This document shows, piece after piece, positions 19,457 to 29,480 of a DNA stretch of 64,000 bases. The stretch's first letter is position 1; every line of letters starts with the position of its first letter. Origin of the DNA: Symbiodinium sp. CCMP2592 (taxonomy: Eukaryota; Sar; Dinophyceae; Suessiales; Symbiodiniaceae); assembly GCA_905221615.1 (NCBI GenBank), contig CAJNDT010003112.1:1646315-1710314 (forward strand), read 5' to 3'. The translations under genes and the position numbers were made by a program. The notes beneath the pieces are model-generated. The model made no database searches. It was not told the DNA's origin and saw only the letters and a program-made list of their open reading frames with translations.

Positions 19457-21176
19457 TCATAAACTGCCATTCTTCGAGACGTGCGTCCTTTCTTTGCCAA
19501 CGGTCATGGAGTAGACGCTTTCTGGGTCGGCACGGAAGGCCAGCAAAACGTGCACGATGTCCTGGTAGTCCGGGGGAGTTCTAGAAGTGCCCTTAACCTA
19601 ACGGCCCATGTGCATGCTGCGAGATGCCTTTTAAGGCTGAAGTAGTTAGATACGACATAAGCTCACGAACCCTTTGAAAATACCCTTCTACAAGACTACT
19701 AGATCCCCTGTGAACAATTTTTTCCAAAGCCCCTGTAGAACCCTGATAGCTCTATGAAACTCAATCTTAACATCACCCCTACACCCCGAGGCCCCGAAGC
19801 CCCTGAACCCCAAAGGCGCTAAGAGCTAAACCCCCCCGGATGGGTTCCTTTAGGGTTTAGGGTTTAGGGTTTAACATGCACCACGGCAGGCAACTTAAGG
19901 AGCGTCTTGAAACCTCCTGATCTATCGGCCCTAAAATAGGCAGGTCCTTGAAGGCTTCTGCGCTTAGGGTTCAGGGTTTACGGTTTAGGGTTGGGTTGTA
20001 TGCGTGAGTAACAATTCGTGTCAAGTTTTTGGGCAAATGGTGCTTGTATATGCACGATAACAGGACACTCTTACAGTGCTGCCGATTATTCAGACCTTTA
20101 TGTACACCCCATCCTGTTCTCCAAGCTTGACAGCCAAAGTCAGAGGCGTTCCCCGAAATTCTTTGTGCTTGCGGCCGAGCTCGTAGTCCTGAGATCTTGC
20201 TTTTGGGGCTGAGGAACAGCATGAAGAGTTTGGGGGGCTCATAAGTCATAATCCCCAAGGATCAAGTGCCCAGCTAGTAAGGATTTCGCTTCCACAAACC
20301 GGCCAGAGGATAATATACTAAGGCCGGCCAACGAACCTAAAGACCTAAAACCCTAGTACCTGGGTACTTGGAGCCTCTAGGATGTCCTTGGCTTCGGAGG
20401 GGGGGTTCTAGGGTTTCACACCTTGTAGTTCATGGTTCATGTATTTGCTGCACAACCAGATAGATGATGTCTCAGTTGATGGCTTGTGCGGATCTCTCAG
20501 CATGCATTGTCTGTTCCTGCGGCTGTTTATCGCAGAATGTCTCAACCATGTGTCTGCTTCCTTGGGTTCTTGTGTTCTAAACCCTTTGAAAATTATTATG
20601 AATAGGTTCCCTTTATAAGGAAATCTGGGAAATTAAAAATTATCCCAAAGAACAACCCAGTTGGATTCCATGTACGTATGTCAGTAACCATACATTCATG
20701 CCTGTTATACATGCAGAGTTAGTGATTAGAAAAAGAGCTTGCCTAGCGGATGAGCAGCCTCACACAAAAGAGTTGAGCTTCTCTTTATCGTAAGATAGGG
20801 GTATAGGTTCTCTGCCCATTGTACTGTACGGATAACACGGGATTCTGGGGAACTAGCGTACCCGTGATTCAGGCTTCTCCTGTAAAATCCCCCAAGCACC
20901 TCAGCTAGGATACCCAGTAACCTAAGAATAAAAAGGCCTCTCTTTTTGGTATTGGGTAACTTTATAAGGAACCTAGGACTACAAAAAGGGAATAAGGGTA
21001 CTACTGGGCATCCTAGTCAGAGAACCCTTAAAGCGCACTTTTGGAACCCAGCAATGAGTGACGGGCCGAAGGCTCCAGTTTGCAGTTCGGGTCGACTCTG
21101 AGTTCCAGAAGTGTCCGAACGTCCGCGACCAACGCCTGCGCGAACATGCGTGGCTTCCAAGAACCGGCACCCGAAC
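19457..21176 (-). CDS. Ankyrin-like protein, 3' part
   Basis: Exons: about 21176-21040 (VADVRTLLELRVDPNCKLEP), 20188-20096 (EFRGTPLTLAVKLGEQDG, phase 0 at both ends, AG acceptor, GT donor), a probable exon near 19950-19880 (GGFKTLLKLPAVVHV) and 19580-19457 (PPDYQDIVHVLLAFRADPES, ending in TGA). The second exon has the ankyrin G-x-T-P-L-x-L-A-x-x-x-G core; the first and last have the helix-plus-DPN or DPE ends usual after an ankyrin outer helix. The TGA at 19459-19457 may be the true end, or the exon may end earlier at a GT in frame (ERTH then GTCTCG). The junction of the first exon lies near an inverted repeat at 20905-21019. Function is not recognised beyond the repeat type. Confidence 0.7.
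20905..21019. repeat. Single hairpin element
   Basis: TAGGATACCCAGTA ... TACTGGGCATCCTA; adjoins the 21.0 kb ankyrin-like exon. Confidence 0.75.
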
Positions 21177-21399
21177 TAAACCCTAAACCTCATCCGTAGG
21201 TCATCGGGGGTTTAAGTTTAATTGGGGATTAAGAGTCTTCCGCCTCAGGTTTATGCTCGGGGGAAGGAGTTGAGGAGATTTCGCTTCAACCAGCTAAATT
21301 CGACGTAGCTTCAGCCCCTAGACAAACCCACCCTTTTTCGGACATATGTGTCAGAATATATCAAACAAGCCTTAACTTATCATGCAGGGGTTTTTGGGC

Positions 21400-21493
21400 T
21401 TACCCATAAGCCCCAAAGTAGTTCCTTTTTGGGATTACCTCATAGAATGCTAAATATGAAGCCCAAAAAGAACTACTATGGGGCCTCTGGGTA
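21400..21493. repeat. Family C hairpin, copy 3
   Basis: Same arms; starts 13 nt after the donor of the 21506-21591 exon. Confidence 0.85.
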
Positions 21494-21505
21494 GCTACCA
21501 TATAC

Positions 21506-21591
21506 CCGAAGCCCCAGCTCTAAGTCCAGTTCCAAGGACGACTCTATTTCGTCTAGTTGGGCCCTCGAGGGCCCTGGGGCAATTCCGCGCC
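21506..21591 (-). CDS. Exon, unrecognised protein
   Basis: Follows acceptor GTCTCAG and ends at a GT donor (CTTCGG then GTATAT). Reads IAPGPSRAQLDEIESSLELD and then LELGLR. The acidic, helical composition is typical of coding sequence. A family C hairpin (21400-21493) begins 13 nt after the donor, inside the intron. It is probably part of the same minus-strand gene as the ankyrin-like exons downstream. Confidence 0.6.
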
Positions 21592-21773
21592 CTGAGACCC
21601 CGAAAGCAACAAACGCCCAACCACCTCAAAAATGAAAAGAATCAGCCCGACAACCTTAGCACCCAAACTTGAAATCCCTAAACCCTAAACCCCATACCCT
21701 AAATGCCTATAGACACTGAACGCCCCAACAAAAACCGTAAATCCCCAAGGCCTGAGCCCCAAAACCCCCAAAC

Positions 21774-21869
21774 CTTGAACGAGGGCCTTCCCAATGAGGC
21801 ATTGCTTGAGGTAGACTTCCAGCTCCTCTTCTGAAAGTCCACTCAAAGTTAGGCCGTTGGGCCTTGGAT
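21774..21869 (-). CDS. Exon, unrecognised protein
   Basis: Acceptor CTGCCAAG and donor CAAG then GTTTGG. Reads RPNGLTLSGLSEEELEVYLK and then QCLIGKALVQ. The residue pattern is strongly coding, but no family is recognised. It lies on the same strand as the ankyrin-like exons at 19.5-21.2 kb. Confidence 0.65.
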
Positions 21870-22266
21870 CTTGGCAGGCAGTCGCCGGCGTCTAATATAA
21901 GCGACCGCCAAGATAGGGTAGAAGGTGCTGCTCAGGCGTTTGGCTCGTGTTTGGTGGATCAAATCTGAATGCTCTTGGGGTTTTCAGGGTTTCGTTAATG
22001 CTTTCCTGGTGTTTACGGCAATCCCCGGGGCTTTAAAGGCTCAGAGACCTTAAGCCCTAAAACCTCAAACCCTGGACACTTACCGTTGACTTCTATGCTT
22101 TAAGGTTGCTGAGGGCATTAGTGACCGTTAGTGCTCTCGAGCTCAAGGGATTACAGCACCACGATCGCCTAATATGGGGCCCATGAAGGGCGTCGGGAAA
22201 AGGGTCTAGGGCTTAATCATCAGTTGAGAAACTCTATCGGGATTTATTGTAGCTCAAGGCGCTTAC

Positions 22267-22300
22267 CGTTGAAGTTTTCGGGTGTCGGGTTCAAAGGTGC
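22267..22300 (-). CDS. Short exon (34 nt)
   Basis: Bounded by acceptor GATATAG and donor CAACG then GTAAGC. Reads TFEPDTRKLQ. The call depends mainly on the strong donor. Confidence 0.4.
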
Positions 22301-22360
22301 CTATATCTGTCGAGGTGGTTTTGTGCTTTGGGCAACTAGCACCTAATCCCTTGGTTCCGG

Positions 22361-22393
<33 letters not shown>

Positions 22394-22892
22394 GAGATAA
22401 TTATAGACCGCGAAAGGACGGCGATGGACATGAGCAGAATAACCTCCAAAACGGTGTTCCTGCTACGGAACTTACTTTGAGCAACCACAGTAGTGAATCC
22501 ATGTCATTAATGCTATTTACTATAGATGCCGGCTACTATAATGTAATAAAAGTCCTTGACAAGTGCCCAGAAGACGACCGTCTGAGTCAACCTAATCATA
22601 GAAGCGACGGTGCGAAGCCCCAGGCCGAAAGTCTGCACTGTCATTAGAAGCCTATCCCAGGTCCCTTTCACCCTAAAGCTGCCCCAAAGCTGCCCTTGAC
22701 CCTATGACACATGAGAACCCAAGCCGCAACAGTGAACTGAAAGCCCTGTGCCTGAAGCCCATGTTATGCAAACGTCGAGCCGCAAGTTGTTCAAAAAATG
22801 AGCCCCTTAACCCCCCCATCATAATTTCAAGTCGAGCCACATACAACCTGAAAGTCCCACGAAATCCGTGCAGACCCTGATACAGTCCTTAC

Positions 22893-23012
22893 AAAACCCC
22901 AATTGTGGAAAGGGGCAGGAGCGACCCGGACGACGATGTGGATCTCAGCCCTGTTTTCTGCGGCACGACGGAATGCATCGCAGCGCCCGAAGCGCAGAAA
23001 AACCGCCACCAT
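22893..23012 (-). CDS. Candidate exon
   Basis: Ends at a GTAAGG donor. The frame reads VAVFLRFGRCDAFRRAAENR and IHIVVRVAPAPFHNWG. The acceptor is unclear and two other frames are also open here. Confidence 0.45.
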
Positions 23013-23102
23013 CCAGCCGGTTGAGGCTTAGGGTTTAAAGGGCTTAGGATTTAATGATTTTCGCATTTCGGGCTTAAAGTTTGTCTTGTTTTTTTCGTCG
23101 TT

Positions 23103-23200
23103 TTTTGACTTGCAGCGTTCTTCCATAGCGGTCTGGGCGTTGGGGCTTGAGGAGTGTGCGGGCCGGAGTTGCCCAGGCAGGCGGTCTTCGTGAGTCTAAG
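23103..23200 (+). CDS. Possible plus-strand exon, strand uncertain
   Basis: A run TTTTTTGACTTGCAG looks like an acceptor and GTGAGT like a donor, framing SSIAVWALGLEECAGRSC. The minus strand is also open and protein-like here (QLRPAHSSSPNAQTAMEE), and most neighbours are on the minus strand. Confidence 0.35.
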
Positions 23201-23424
23201 GCTTACCTGAACCCTATGGCTTCCCTATATGTTTCCTTTAACAAGGTTCGTTTCGGTGGGGTTCAAGGGAGGGGTTTGGGATGTCAGGATTATGTTTGTT
23301 CTTGTTTGGGGTAGCGGCTTAAGGTTCGGGGTTTTCCAGTTGAGGCTTAGGGTTTGAGATTCACGCATTGCGGGCTCAATAGTGGAGTGCCTATGTTAGT
23401 ATGAAAGAAGAAGGGCGACCTGAC

Positions 23425-23520
23425 CGTGAGGGGCTCATAGGCCACTTTGCGATGAGCTTCTTTTCTTGATTCCCTATTTTGATCGAGAAACTCTGCTTCG
23501 ATCACATGAAGCCATGCTCT
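23425..23520 (-). CDS. Exon, unrecognised protein
   Basis: 96 nt, phase 0 at both ends, acceptor AACCCAG and donor CTCACG then GTCAGG. Reads AWLHVIEAEFLDQNRESRKE and then AHRKVAYEPLT. Charged and helical; family not recognised. Confidence 0.7.
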
Positions 23521-23611
23521 CTGGGTTTGGGTGCAGGATGGTGCAGGGTCTAAGGCTTGTTAATTTGTAGGATTTGGGTTTGGGCAGGGAGCTTTAATCA
23601 GGGGTTTGTAC

Positions 23612-23700
23612 GGGGGCCTGCACGATTAGAATAGGGTTTCGGGTTGATTATAGTATAACTATACAGGGATTATAGAGGGGCACTAGTTTATCCAGACCTT
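23612..23700. repeat. Family F element, diverged
   Basis: GGGGGCCTGCACGATTAGAA, then GGGTTTCGGGTTGATTATAG; the right arm is weak. Confidence 0.6.
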
Positions 23701-23919
23701 TCTTTGCAGGAACCATACTTCAAGCGTCCCCAAGCTGCAATCCCAATCCCGAAACCCACGAAGACGTTGCACTCTTCCGTTCACTTGAATGCTTCTTCAC
23801 ATTTCCTGAACCCTAAGCCTCACGTCCCCATCTCTAAACCCAAGACCTTGTTCACCGAATTCCGACATGGAGACCTGTTGTTGTCAGCGTGGGTTAACAA
23901 CGCGACGAGACTGTAGGCT

Positions 23920-24090
23920 CATAGCTTCGCGCTTAAGTGCTGCCGGTTCTTGGTTTCGTGTCTGGGGTATGGGGCCCAAACACCCCGACACCCTACTGTA
24001 CCTAGAACCCCCACTTACTCTCTGTCGCTCACAGCATCCACCATCAAGGACTCTAAGAGTTCCAGCATTGGGTTTATGTCCTTGTAGACC
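23920..24090 (-). CDS. Exon with GTAAGT donor, and possible terminal exon
   Basis: Exon 24090-24019 reads VYKDINPMLELLESLMVDAV and SDRE, ending in a consensus GTAAGT. A next exon could begin after CCCCAG near 23964; in matching phase it reads HETKNRQHLSAKL then a stop. This would make it the end of an unrecognised gene. Confidence 0.65.
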
Positions 24091-24145
24091 CTTACGGTTG
24101 GGTTGTGTGATATAGTGTGACATACAATAGTTACAAAGTCTACCT

Positions 24146-24258
24146 AGAGAGTCATACCCTACCCCTTTTTCAGGATACCTAGTTTTATGATTAGGATCTG
24201 TTATAAAGAAAATTAGGTACCTTAAGAAAGGGGTAGGGTATGAGCCTCTAGGCAAAAC
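24146..24258. repeat. Single hairpin element
   Basis: TAGAGAGTCATACCCTACCC ... GGGTAGGGTATGAGCCTCTA. Confidence 0.8.
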
Positions 24259-24276
24259 TAGCATACTATTACATCA

Positions 24277-24381
24277 CTTTCTGGCTGGTCGCCGGCCTTC
24301 CACGATCATCCGTCTGAGTACCCCAGCTTCTCCACTCCGCTGCCTTCGGCGAGATGAATCCACCGAGTTCAAGAAACCCAT
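24277..24381 (-). CDS. Candidate exon
   Basis: After acceptor GGGATAG the frame reads MGFLNSVDSSRRRQRSGEAG. Basic composition, no family recognised. A 24.15-24.26 kb hairpin lies next to it. Confidence 0.4.
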
Positions 24382-24539
24382 CCTATCCCCCCAGGTTTCG
24401 GCTCTAGGATTAGGACTTAGGGTCGTCGTTGGGCCATGGAAAGCATCGGAACCCAGAAAATCGGACCATAGCAAATCCGCACGAAAGGTATAAGTAGGGC
24501 CGAAAACTCTAAACTACCGGAGCTCTGTGTGTGAGAGGC

Positions 24540-24607
24540 GGATCGGGGCCGCACCTTCTTGCCGAAGTTGACGCGGCCTGGCAGCCAAAGAAGCCGGATC
24601 GCAAGGT
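24540..24607 (-). CDS. Candidate exon
   Basis: Frame reads IRLLWLPGRVNFGKKVRPRS. The plus strand is also open (HLLAEVDAAWQPKK), so the strand is not secure. A degenerate family F element starts just beyond. Confidence 0.4.
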
Positions 24608-24613
24608 TTCATA

Positions 24614-24830
24614 TAGGGGCCTTAATAGTTACAATACCTCTGGGGCCATATATGCAAATATAAGGGCTACCATTATAAGGGATACTATAAGGATACTACA
24701 ATATAGTGGCCTAAACATTAGAATTATAAGGTTTTTTGGCCCACTATACTAAATTAAAATAAGGTACTCCCCCCCAAAAAAAATACCATGGGTAATTATG
24801 TGAGGGACACTATAGTAAGTTTATTTCGGG
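24614..24830. repeat. Family F elements, two degenerate overlapping copies
   Basis: ATAGGGGCCTTAATAGTTAC at 24614 and TAGTGGCCTAAACATTAGAA at 24697, followed by GGGTAATTATGTGAGGG. Confidence 0.55.
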
Positions 24831-24834
24831 CCTT

Positions 24835-25000
24835 GCATGCCCCAACGGTTCGGGGCCTGGAGTTCTGGGAGCGCGGATGCTACCTGGGTGCCCAAAAAGC
24901 ATTCCTTCCAAAGCAAGAAGTCATACAAGGGAATCAGAAATCGCAGACCGAAAACTTGCAGGCTTTACTGTGCTGCACGTCACCCTGAAAGGCTTTGCCT
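24835..25000 (+). CDS. Candidate plus-strand coding segment
   Basis: Open frame reading VRGLEFWERGCYLGAQKAFL and PKQEVIQGNQKSQTENLQAL. No clear splice sites, and neighbouring exons are mostly minus. Confidence 0.3.
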
Positions 25001-25369
25001 GAACCTTGAAACCTGTATAAACCCCTAAACCCCTGAATCCTAAACCCTGAACCCTAAACCTACACCCTGAACCTTAAACCCTAAACCCTGCTCCAAACCC
25101 CTTGTGACATAATTCCGTGCCCAGCTTTGGAGTCAGAACTCGAGCTCACGCACCTTCCCAAACATCGTGCATCAGTCTCCTAGGCCGGTTAAACCACACA
25201 GGGGACGGACGAGAATACCAAAATTATTCTTAGTGTTCTAGGATTCTAGAAGAACATGTGTCATATATCCCCCCAACACCCGATTCTAGCTGTTCAGGTA
25301 TTTGGCTGGGTGGTATCTGAGATAGGTTGGCGGCAGGTTAGCACCAGTACGATTTGTATGAGGGCTCGC

Positions 25370-25372
25370 TAC

Positions 25373-25411
<39 letters not shown>

Positions 25412-25417
25412 AGAGTA

Positions 25418-25452
<35 letters not shown>
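25370..25452. repeat. TA / GT microsatellite
   Basis: TA, TGTG, then TA runs. Confidence 0.9.
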
Positions 25453-25454
<2 letters not shown>

Positions 25455-25544
25455 CAATACATCCATACTGGGAAGCGCAACTGCTTTTTTTGGTGACGGC
25501 TGGGAAAGGCTTTGAAATGACGTCCTGCAATGCAAAGGTTCATG

Positions 25545-25794
25545 TATAACTAAGACAAGCCACATGTGCACGTTCCTCCTGCAGCATTGAGCACATGCAT
25601 TGCTTCAGATACCAATGGATGTCTAGATGTATCACCCTCTCCGCCGCTTTTGGGATTTTTGGCGGTTCGTGATAAGAGTCTGGTCTTTGCCAGCTACTGC
25701 GTGCCCTGTGCGCAGAAGCCACTGGGATTTGCAAAGCCACGTTCCAAGCTATCCAGATCCGGCAAGGTTTGTTGGGGTTCGGTGGCTGGAACAC
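25545..25794 (-). CDS. Coding segment, one or two exons
   Basis: Two overlapping frames look coding: IWIAWNVALQIPVASAHRAR near the 5' side, and NPKSGGEGDTSRHPLVSEAM then HVLNAAGGTCTCG towards 25550. Which frame is used where depends on a splice site that cannot be fixed by eye. Plus-strand frames are also open. Confidence 0.45.
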
Positions 25795-25852
25795 TTCTTT
25801 CTACCACGAAGCAACAAGTATACAACACTGGCACCACATCTATAACATGCAA

Positions 25853-25964
25853 CATATGGGAGTTTCCAACAATAGGGGTACCTTACATTGGGGTCCTTAA
25901 AATAAGGATACTACTATTTAGGGTACTAGATTAAGGTCGCCTATTTTCGGAAACACCCATATAT
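25853..25964. repeat. Family H hairpin, copy 2
   Basis: ATATGGGAGTTTCCAACAAT ... CTATTTTCGGAAACACCCAT. Confidence 0.8.
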
Positions 25965-25984
25965 ACTCCGAACGAATCATAGAC

Positions 25985-26085
25985 TCATGATCGACAGGGA
26001 GGCTCTGCATGAAACCACCGGCAATTCAATGCTATCCAAATGGCAGTGGATTTGAAAGACACGACTACAGCCACGAACCGTCAGT
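25985..26085 (-). CDS. Candidate exon
   Basis: Frame reads LLTVRGCSRVFQIHCHLDSI and ELPVVSCRASLSI. It lies between a family H hairpin and the next exon; splice sites are not decided. Confidence 0.4.
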
Positions 26086-26194
26086 AAAGCTAGATTTGGT
26101 CATATAACCAGTACAAGCGAATAGCTTTTTCCTGCTTATCTCCCAACCCCCTTTTGGAACCCAACTTAATAAACTCTAAGCCCCAACGCCTTAC

Positions 26195-26328
26195 AAGCCT
26201 TGGGGGCAGAAATAATCATTCTTGGAAACTTGGGGCAACAACGTCTCCTTGCTGACAGGACGCTCAAAGCCGCCGTAAGCGCCATCGCCCCCATCAATGA
26301 AACATCCACCTACCAGCAGCACATTGGC
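26195..26328 (-). CDS. Exon, unrecognised Gly-rich segment
   Basis: Acceptor CGATCCCAG, then ANVLLVGGCFIDGGDGAYGG and FERPVSKETLLPQVSKNDYF. The donor is either GC after CCCCAAG (26199) or GTAAGG four bases later. The residue pattern is unmistakably coding; family not recognised. Confidence 0.75.
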
Positions 26329-26489
26329 CTGGGATCGGGGGACAAGAATCAGGAAACCCAATGCACACCCTGGACTCTCAAAAGCATTGCACCCTACTAA
26401 GCCTGAACCCCAAAGCCCAAACACCGAAGCCTGACAAAGCCCAATATTCAATATTCTTCCTTGAAGGTGAGTTCTCATAGCTATACGAT

Positions 26490-26555
26490 GGCATAACCCC
26501 CTGGCCGAAGTTCCGTGCACATAACGTTGCCTGTTTTGCCATCTACTTTGCGAAC
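26490..26555 (-). CDS. Exon, unrecognised protein
   Basis: After acceptor TTGGCCCAG the frame reads VRKVDGKTGNVMCTELRPGG and YAI. It is probably the exon before 26328 in the same gene. The 3' boundary is uncertain. Confidence 0.5.
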
Positions 26556-26730
26556 CCTGGGCCAATGGACCCTGAACTTTACGGTTCATGTAGGGTTTAA
26601 GCAAAAATACCCCAAGCCCGAGAGTGGCTGCCACGTCCTCTTAACACTACACTGTCTCCCTCGAACTACAAGTGCCAAAACCTACCTTTCTGTAGGTCCA
26701 TAGCGAATTAGTATACATTATGGTTGACAT

Positions 26731-26813
26731 GTGGTTGGTCTGTGGTCCCTTTTTGGGTCCTTAATATAATACGGCACCTAATATTTAGGGTACCCCTAAT
26801 TTTGACAACCGCC
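26731..26813. repeat. Family A element, copy 2
   Basis: Same core (ACGGCACCTAATATTTAGGG) and right arm TTTTGACAACCGCCC; the left arm is decayed. Confidence 0.75.
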
Positions 26814-26926
26814 CATGTGTAAGCAGGTTATGGTGGCTGAAGGTCGGTCGTTTAGGGCTAGGCAAGCAGTAGAATTTGCAACTACGCCAAAGAACTCCCA
26901 TTCAAGGCCTAATCGCGAGACCCCAC

Positions 26927-27043
26927 CATCTGTAAGTACTGCAGAAGAATAGAAGCGAGAACAGCAGTACCTGCTCCTGGATCCACTATGATGGCGGCGC
27001 ACTTGTAAATCACAGCTTGAATATGAGGCTTGATGGGCGTGGG
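26927..27043 (-). CDS. Exon, 39 codons
   Basis: 117 nt, phase 0 at both ends, acceptor CCCAGTAG and donor CAGATG then GTGGGG. Reads IKPHIQAVIYKCAAIIVDPG and AGTAVLASILLQYLQM. Hydrophobic and probably membrane-related or buried; no family recognised. A family A hairpin is 110 nt downstream. Confidence 0.7.
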
Positions 27044-27169
27044 CTACTGGGCTTTGAAGTAACCGGGGAGAAAAAAGTATAGACTTGCTTTTCATAATTG
27101 GTTCCCTTTGAGTAGCAGGTCCCAAAAAAGTATTAAAGTATGGTACTCCAAAGCCCAGGTTAAGGCGGC

Positions 27170-27430
27170 GCTGGCATGCAATTTATGACAACTTGGTCGA
27201 CCTTTGCTTCGCGATTGTCAGGTCCTCTCTGACGCAACAGCCATCAGCAGAATCGCCACATATGGGAGTTTCCGAAAGTTAAGGGTACCTTATTTTGGGG
27301 TCCTTATGGTAAGAATCCTACTATTTACGGTACAATTTTAGGGTCCCCAATTTTCGGAATCGCCACATATGCCTGAAACTCAGACAACCCCGACATCCCC
27401 ACACAAGCCCAGTAACACTTCATGCACAAC
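27170..27430 (-). CDS. Exon split by a family H hairpin
   Basis: Above 27371 the frame reads CYWACVGMSGLSEFQAYVAI; below 27251 it resumes in the same frame as LLMAVASERT if the hairpin and one copy of a flanking 14-nt direct repeat are removed. With the element in place the frame stops soon after entering it. No GT-AG, GC-AG or GA-AG pair fits inside the repeat. Either splicing is unusual, or the element has broken the exon, or the frame is a coincidence. Confidence 0.45.
27251..27371. repeat. Family H hairpin, copy 3, flanked by 14-nt direct repeat
   Basis: AATCGCCACATATG occurs at 27251-27264 and 27358-27371; the family right end (ACTCCCATATG) is replaced by the second repeat copy. Confidence 0.85.
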
Positions 27431-27637
27431 CGAAGCTCCCCATCGTACCCACTTCAAAGCTGACCCCCTAAATCCTGAACCCTGTAAACCCTTTCGTGTA
27501 AACCGTAAGCTGAGAAGCAACAGCTCTCTACACCAGACTCTGTAGAAGTCAAAAATCTAAACCAACAGCTCTATACTCCAGGCCCTAAACCCCAAGAGAA
27601 TGCCGAAGTGCGGTTTGACTGAACTCTGCCGTCTCAC

Positions 27638-27692
27638 CGGCAGCCTCGAAAGAGGCTCCAGGGGGCTTTTCAGGGTACACCGCACAGCCCGT
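27638..27692 (-). CDS. Exon, unrecognised
   Basis: Acceptor CTCCTAAG, donor GCTGCCG then GTGAGA. Reads TGCAVYPEKPPGASFEAA. Confidence 0.55.
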
Positions 27693-27784
27693 CTTAGGAG
27701 CCGGTTTAGAGTCTAGGGTTTCAAGGTTTATTGGTTTAGTTAGGGTCTGTGGTAAGTTGGTGCTACAATCAAACTCCTAATCAT

Positions 27785-27905
27785 CAAGTTCGATAGCCAA
27801 CAGCAACTTCATCGAGAGTATAGATAAAACCCGATACCAGGAACATGAAAACAGAGAATGCAGGGCTGGCGCAAAAGCATATGCCGGGCTCTGTTCTACC
27901 TGTTG
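27785..27905 (-). CDS. Candidate exon with hydrophobic segment
   Basis: One frame reads SVFMFLVSGFIYTLDEVAVG then RT and a stop, which looks like a membrane segment near a C-terminus. A second frame (YAFAPALHSLFSCSWYRVLS) is also open. Confidence 0.4.
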
Positions 27906-28112
27906 TCCGTTTCCTTTACGCCCAAACCTGAGACACGGACGTCCACTGTTTGGGTTGTGGCATAGATTGCAAGGCTTGCTTTTCAGAGCTAAGGCTTATG
28001 GTTCGTAGTTCCAAGTTTTGATAGGCTAAAACCTAGATGTAGGGCCAGCGCACCCAAAATCCTCATCCCCTACAGCCCTGAACCCTCATGTCATCACCAT
28101 AAACTCCATGAC

Positions 28113-28160
28113 TATCAGGGCCTTAATGATTAGAACAGGTTTTTTGGGGTACACCATGCT
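28113..28160. repeat. Family F element, left half only
   Basis: CAGGGCCTTAATGATTAGAA then GGTTTTTTGGGGTACACC. Confidence 0.6.
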
Positions 28161-28302
28161 TATTCTGAGGAGCATGGTAAACCAACTCGAGCTTCCCAAG
28201 CACTGAGAACACCCTGAACCCTGTTCAAAACGCCTTTTACAGCTCCCCAAACCGGAAAGATTGCCCCGACCCAACCTGCAAGCCTTCAAGCCCTAAAGGC
28301 AC

Positions 28303-28435
28303 GCTGGGTTCTCCGGGCCGGAGGCAGTGGCAGCAGGGCGCTTCGAAATCGGCCGGTGATGTGGGCCTGCGTTCTTCCGGAATGACGAAATCAAACTTCC
28401 CTGCTTCCGCCCGTAAAACGGGACAGCAGTGCCAC
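28303..28435 (-). CDS. Exon, Cys/His-containing
   Basis: Acceptor TTTTCTTAG, then FDFVIPEERRPTSPADFEAP and CCHCLRPGEPS before a GT donor. The C-C-H-C cluster could bind metal but matches no family I know. Confidence 0.65.
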
Positions 28436-28662
28436 CTAAGAAAAGAGCCGGCGTGCAAAGGTCGAAACTGTAGGACTTTAGGGTATTGCCTCCAAAAATT
28501 CAAGATTAAACCTAATAAACCCAGAGGCAGAATCGGGACAAACCCAAACCACCAGGTATTGTGCCCTAAACCCTAAACTGTTGAGAAATGTATCAGTCAT
28601 TCGCACCAGTAACCCTGAACCTCATCGGCCTGGCACCCGACAAGGCCGTGAAAGACGGTGCC

Positions 28663-28763
28663 ACAGGGGCCGTAATAATTAAAGTAGAGTTTTGGGGCCC
28701 ATTATACAGTAACCATAATAAGGAATCCCCAAAATAGTATAGGCAATTATTTCGGCCCCTGTA
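28663..28763. repeat. Family F hairpin, well kept
   Basis: CAGGGGCCGTAATAATTAAA ... GGCAATTATTTCGGCCCCTG. It lies directly at the end of the 28.8 kb exon. Confidence 0.8.
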
Positions 28764-28769
28764 TTAACA

Positions 28770-29110
28770 CCATCCGACACACCCATTTTGAGGCTCTGTC
28801 CCAGGGAGGTCGATCGAGTTGGCTCCAGCTGTAGCCTGTCGTCGGCGGCCAATTCAGCTGCTGCGGCAATACAAAATTTCGAACAATCAGACAAGATTCG
28901 TTGGTGTTTGAGGCGGGGGACGGGGGCCGGGGGGGGAATTTGGGGGGCCGGTGGGAGAATTCCAGTTTAGACCCCTCAGGAATGATGTTTCTGATTTATC
29001 CCGCTGCGATATCCGGCAGCTGCAGTCCCCTTAGTTTCAGAAAAAACGAGATAAACACTAGTCTGCATAGGAGTTCGGAAGCGATCGCAGGGAGGCAGCT
29101 GTCTGCATGA
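28770..29110 (-). CDS. Two candidate exons, unrecognised
   Basis: 29110-28998 reads LPAIASELLCRLVFISFFLK and LRGLQLPDIAA. 28897-28770 reads CSKFCIAAAAELAADDRLQL and EPTRSTSLGQSLKMGVSDG, then runs into a family F hairpin. Splice sites between them are not resolved. They fit the minus-strand gene whose exons continue at 29.17-29.48 kb. Confidence 0.5.
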
Positions 29111-29171
29111 CTGCTTGCGCTAGACTCTACAACTCCAAACCTTAGGCCTCGACTCTAGTCTTAAGCCTTAC

Positions 29172-29319
29172 CTGTAGCCAAGAAAGCCTAAATTTCTGTT
29201 TGGGTTACTTGTCATGACGGCTTCGTTATCTATAGCAGACAGGATCAGCGACAGGTAAAGCACAGAAACCACTCGCAAGTTGCAGGTACGGCTCTTGCGT
29301 TGAATTTTCACAAGGTAAC
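29172..29319 (-). CDS. Exon with one membrane segment
   Basis: 148 nt. Acceptor GGTAG, then a basic stretch (VKIQRKSRTCNLR), the hydrophobic segment VVSVLYLSLILSAI, and AVMTSNPNRNLGFLGYR ending at GTAAGG. Unambiguous coding and donor; protein not recognised. Confidence 0.75.
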
Positions 29320-29389
29320 CTACCACCCCTTGCTCAGGGTCCTATACTACAGAATAGGCAGCGATGTTAGTATGCTGTTTGTTGCACTG

Positions 29390-29480
29390 CAACAATGTCC
29401 ACGACAAGGCCTGCTCTCCTCGCTGAGAGCGGTGTTCAATCTCCGCAAGGTGGAGAAAAAGACTCGAGTTTCGCTGTAAA
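29390..29480 (-). CDS. Exon, unrecognised
   Basis: Acceptor GACTTTACAG, then RNSSLFLHLAEIEHRSQRGE and QALSWTLLQ. A Lys/Glu-rich frame (29636-29500) upstream may be another exon. A long plus-strand frame overlaps but includes a CT-repeat artefact. Confidence 0.5.
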
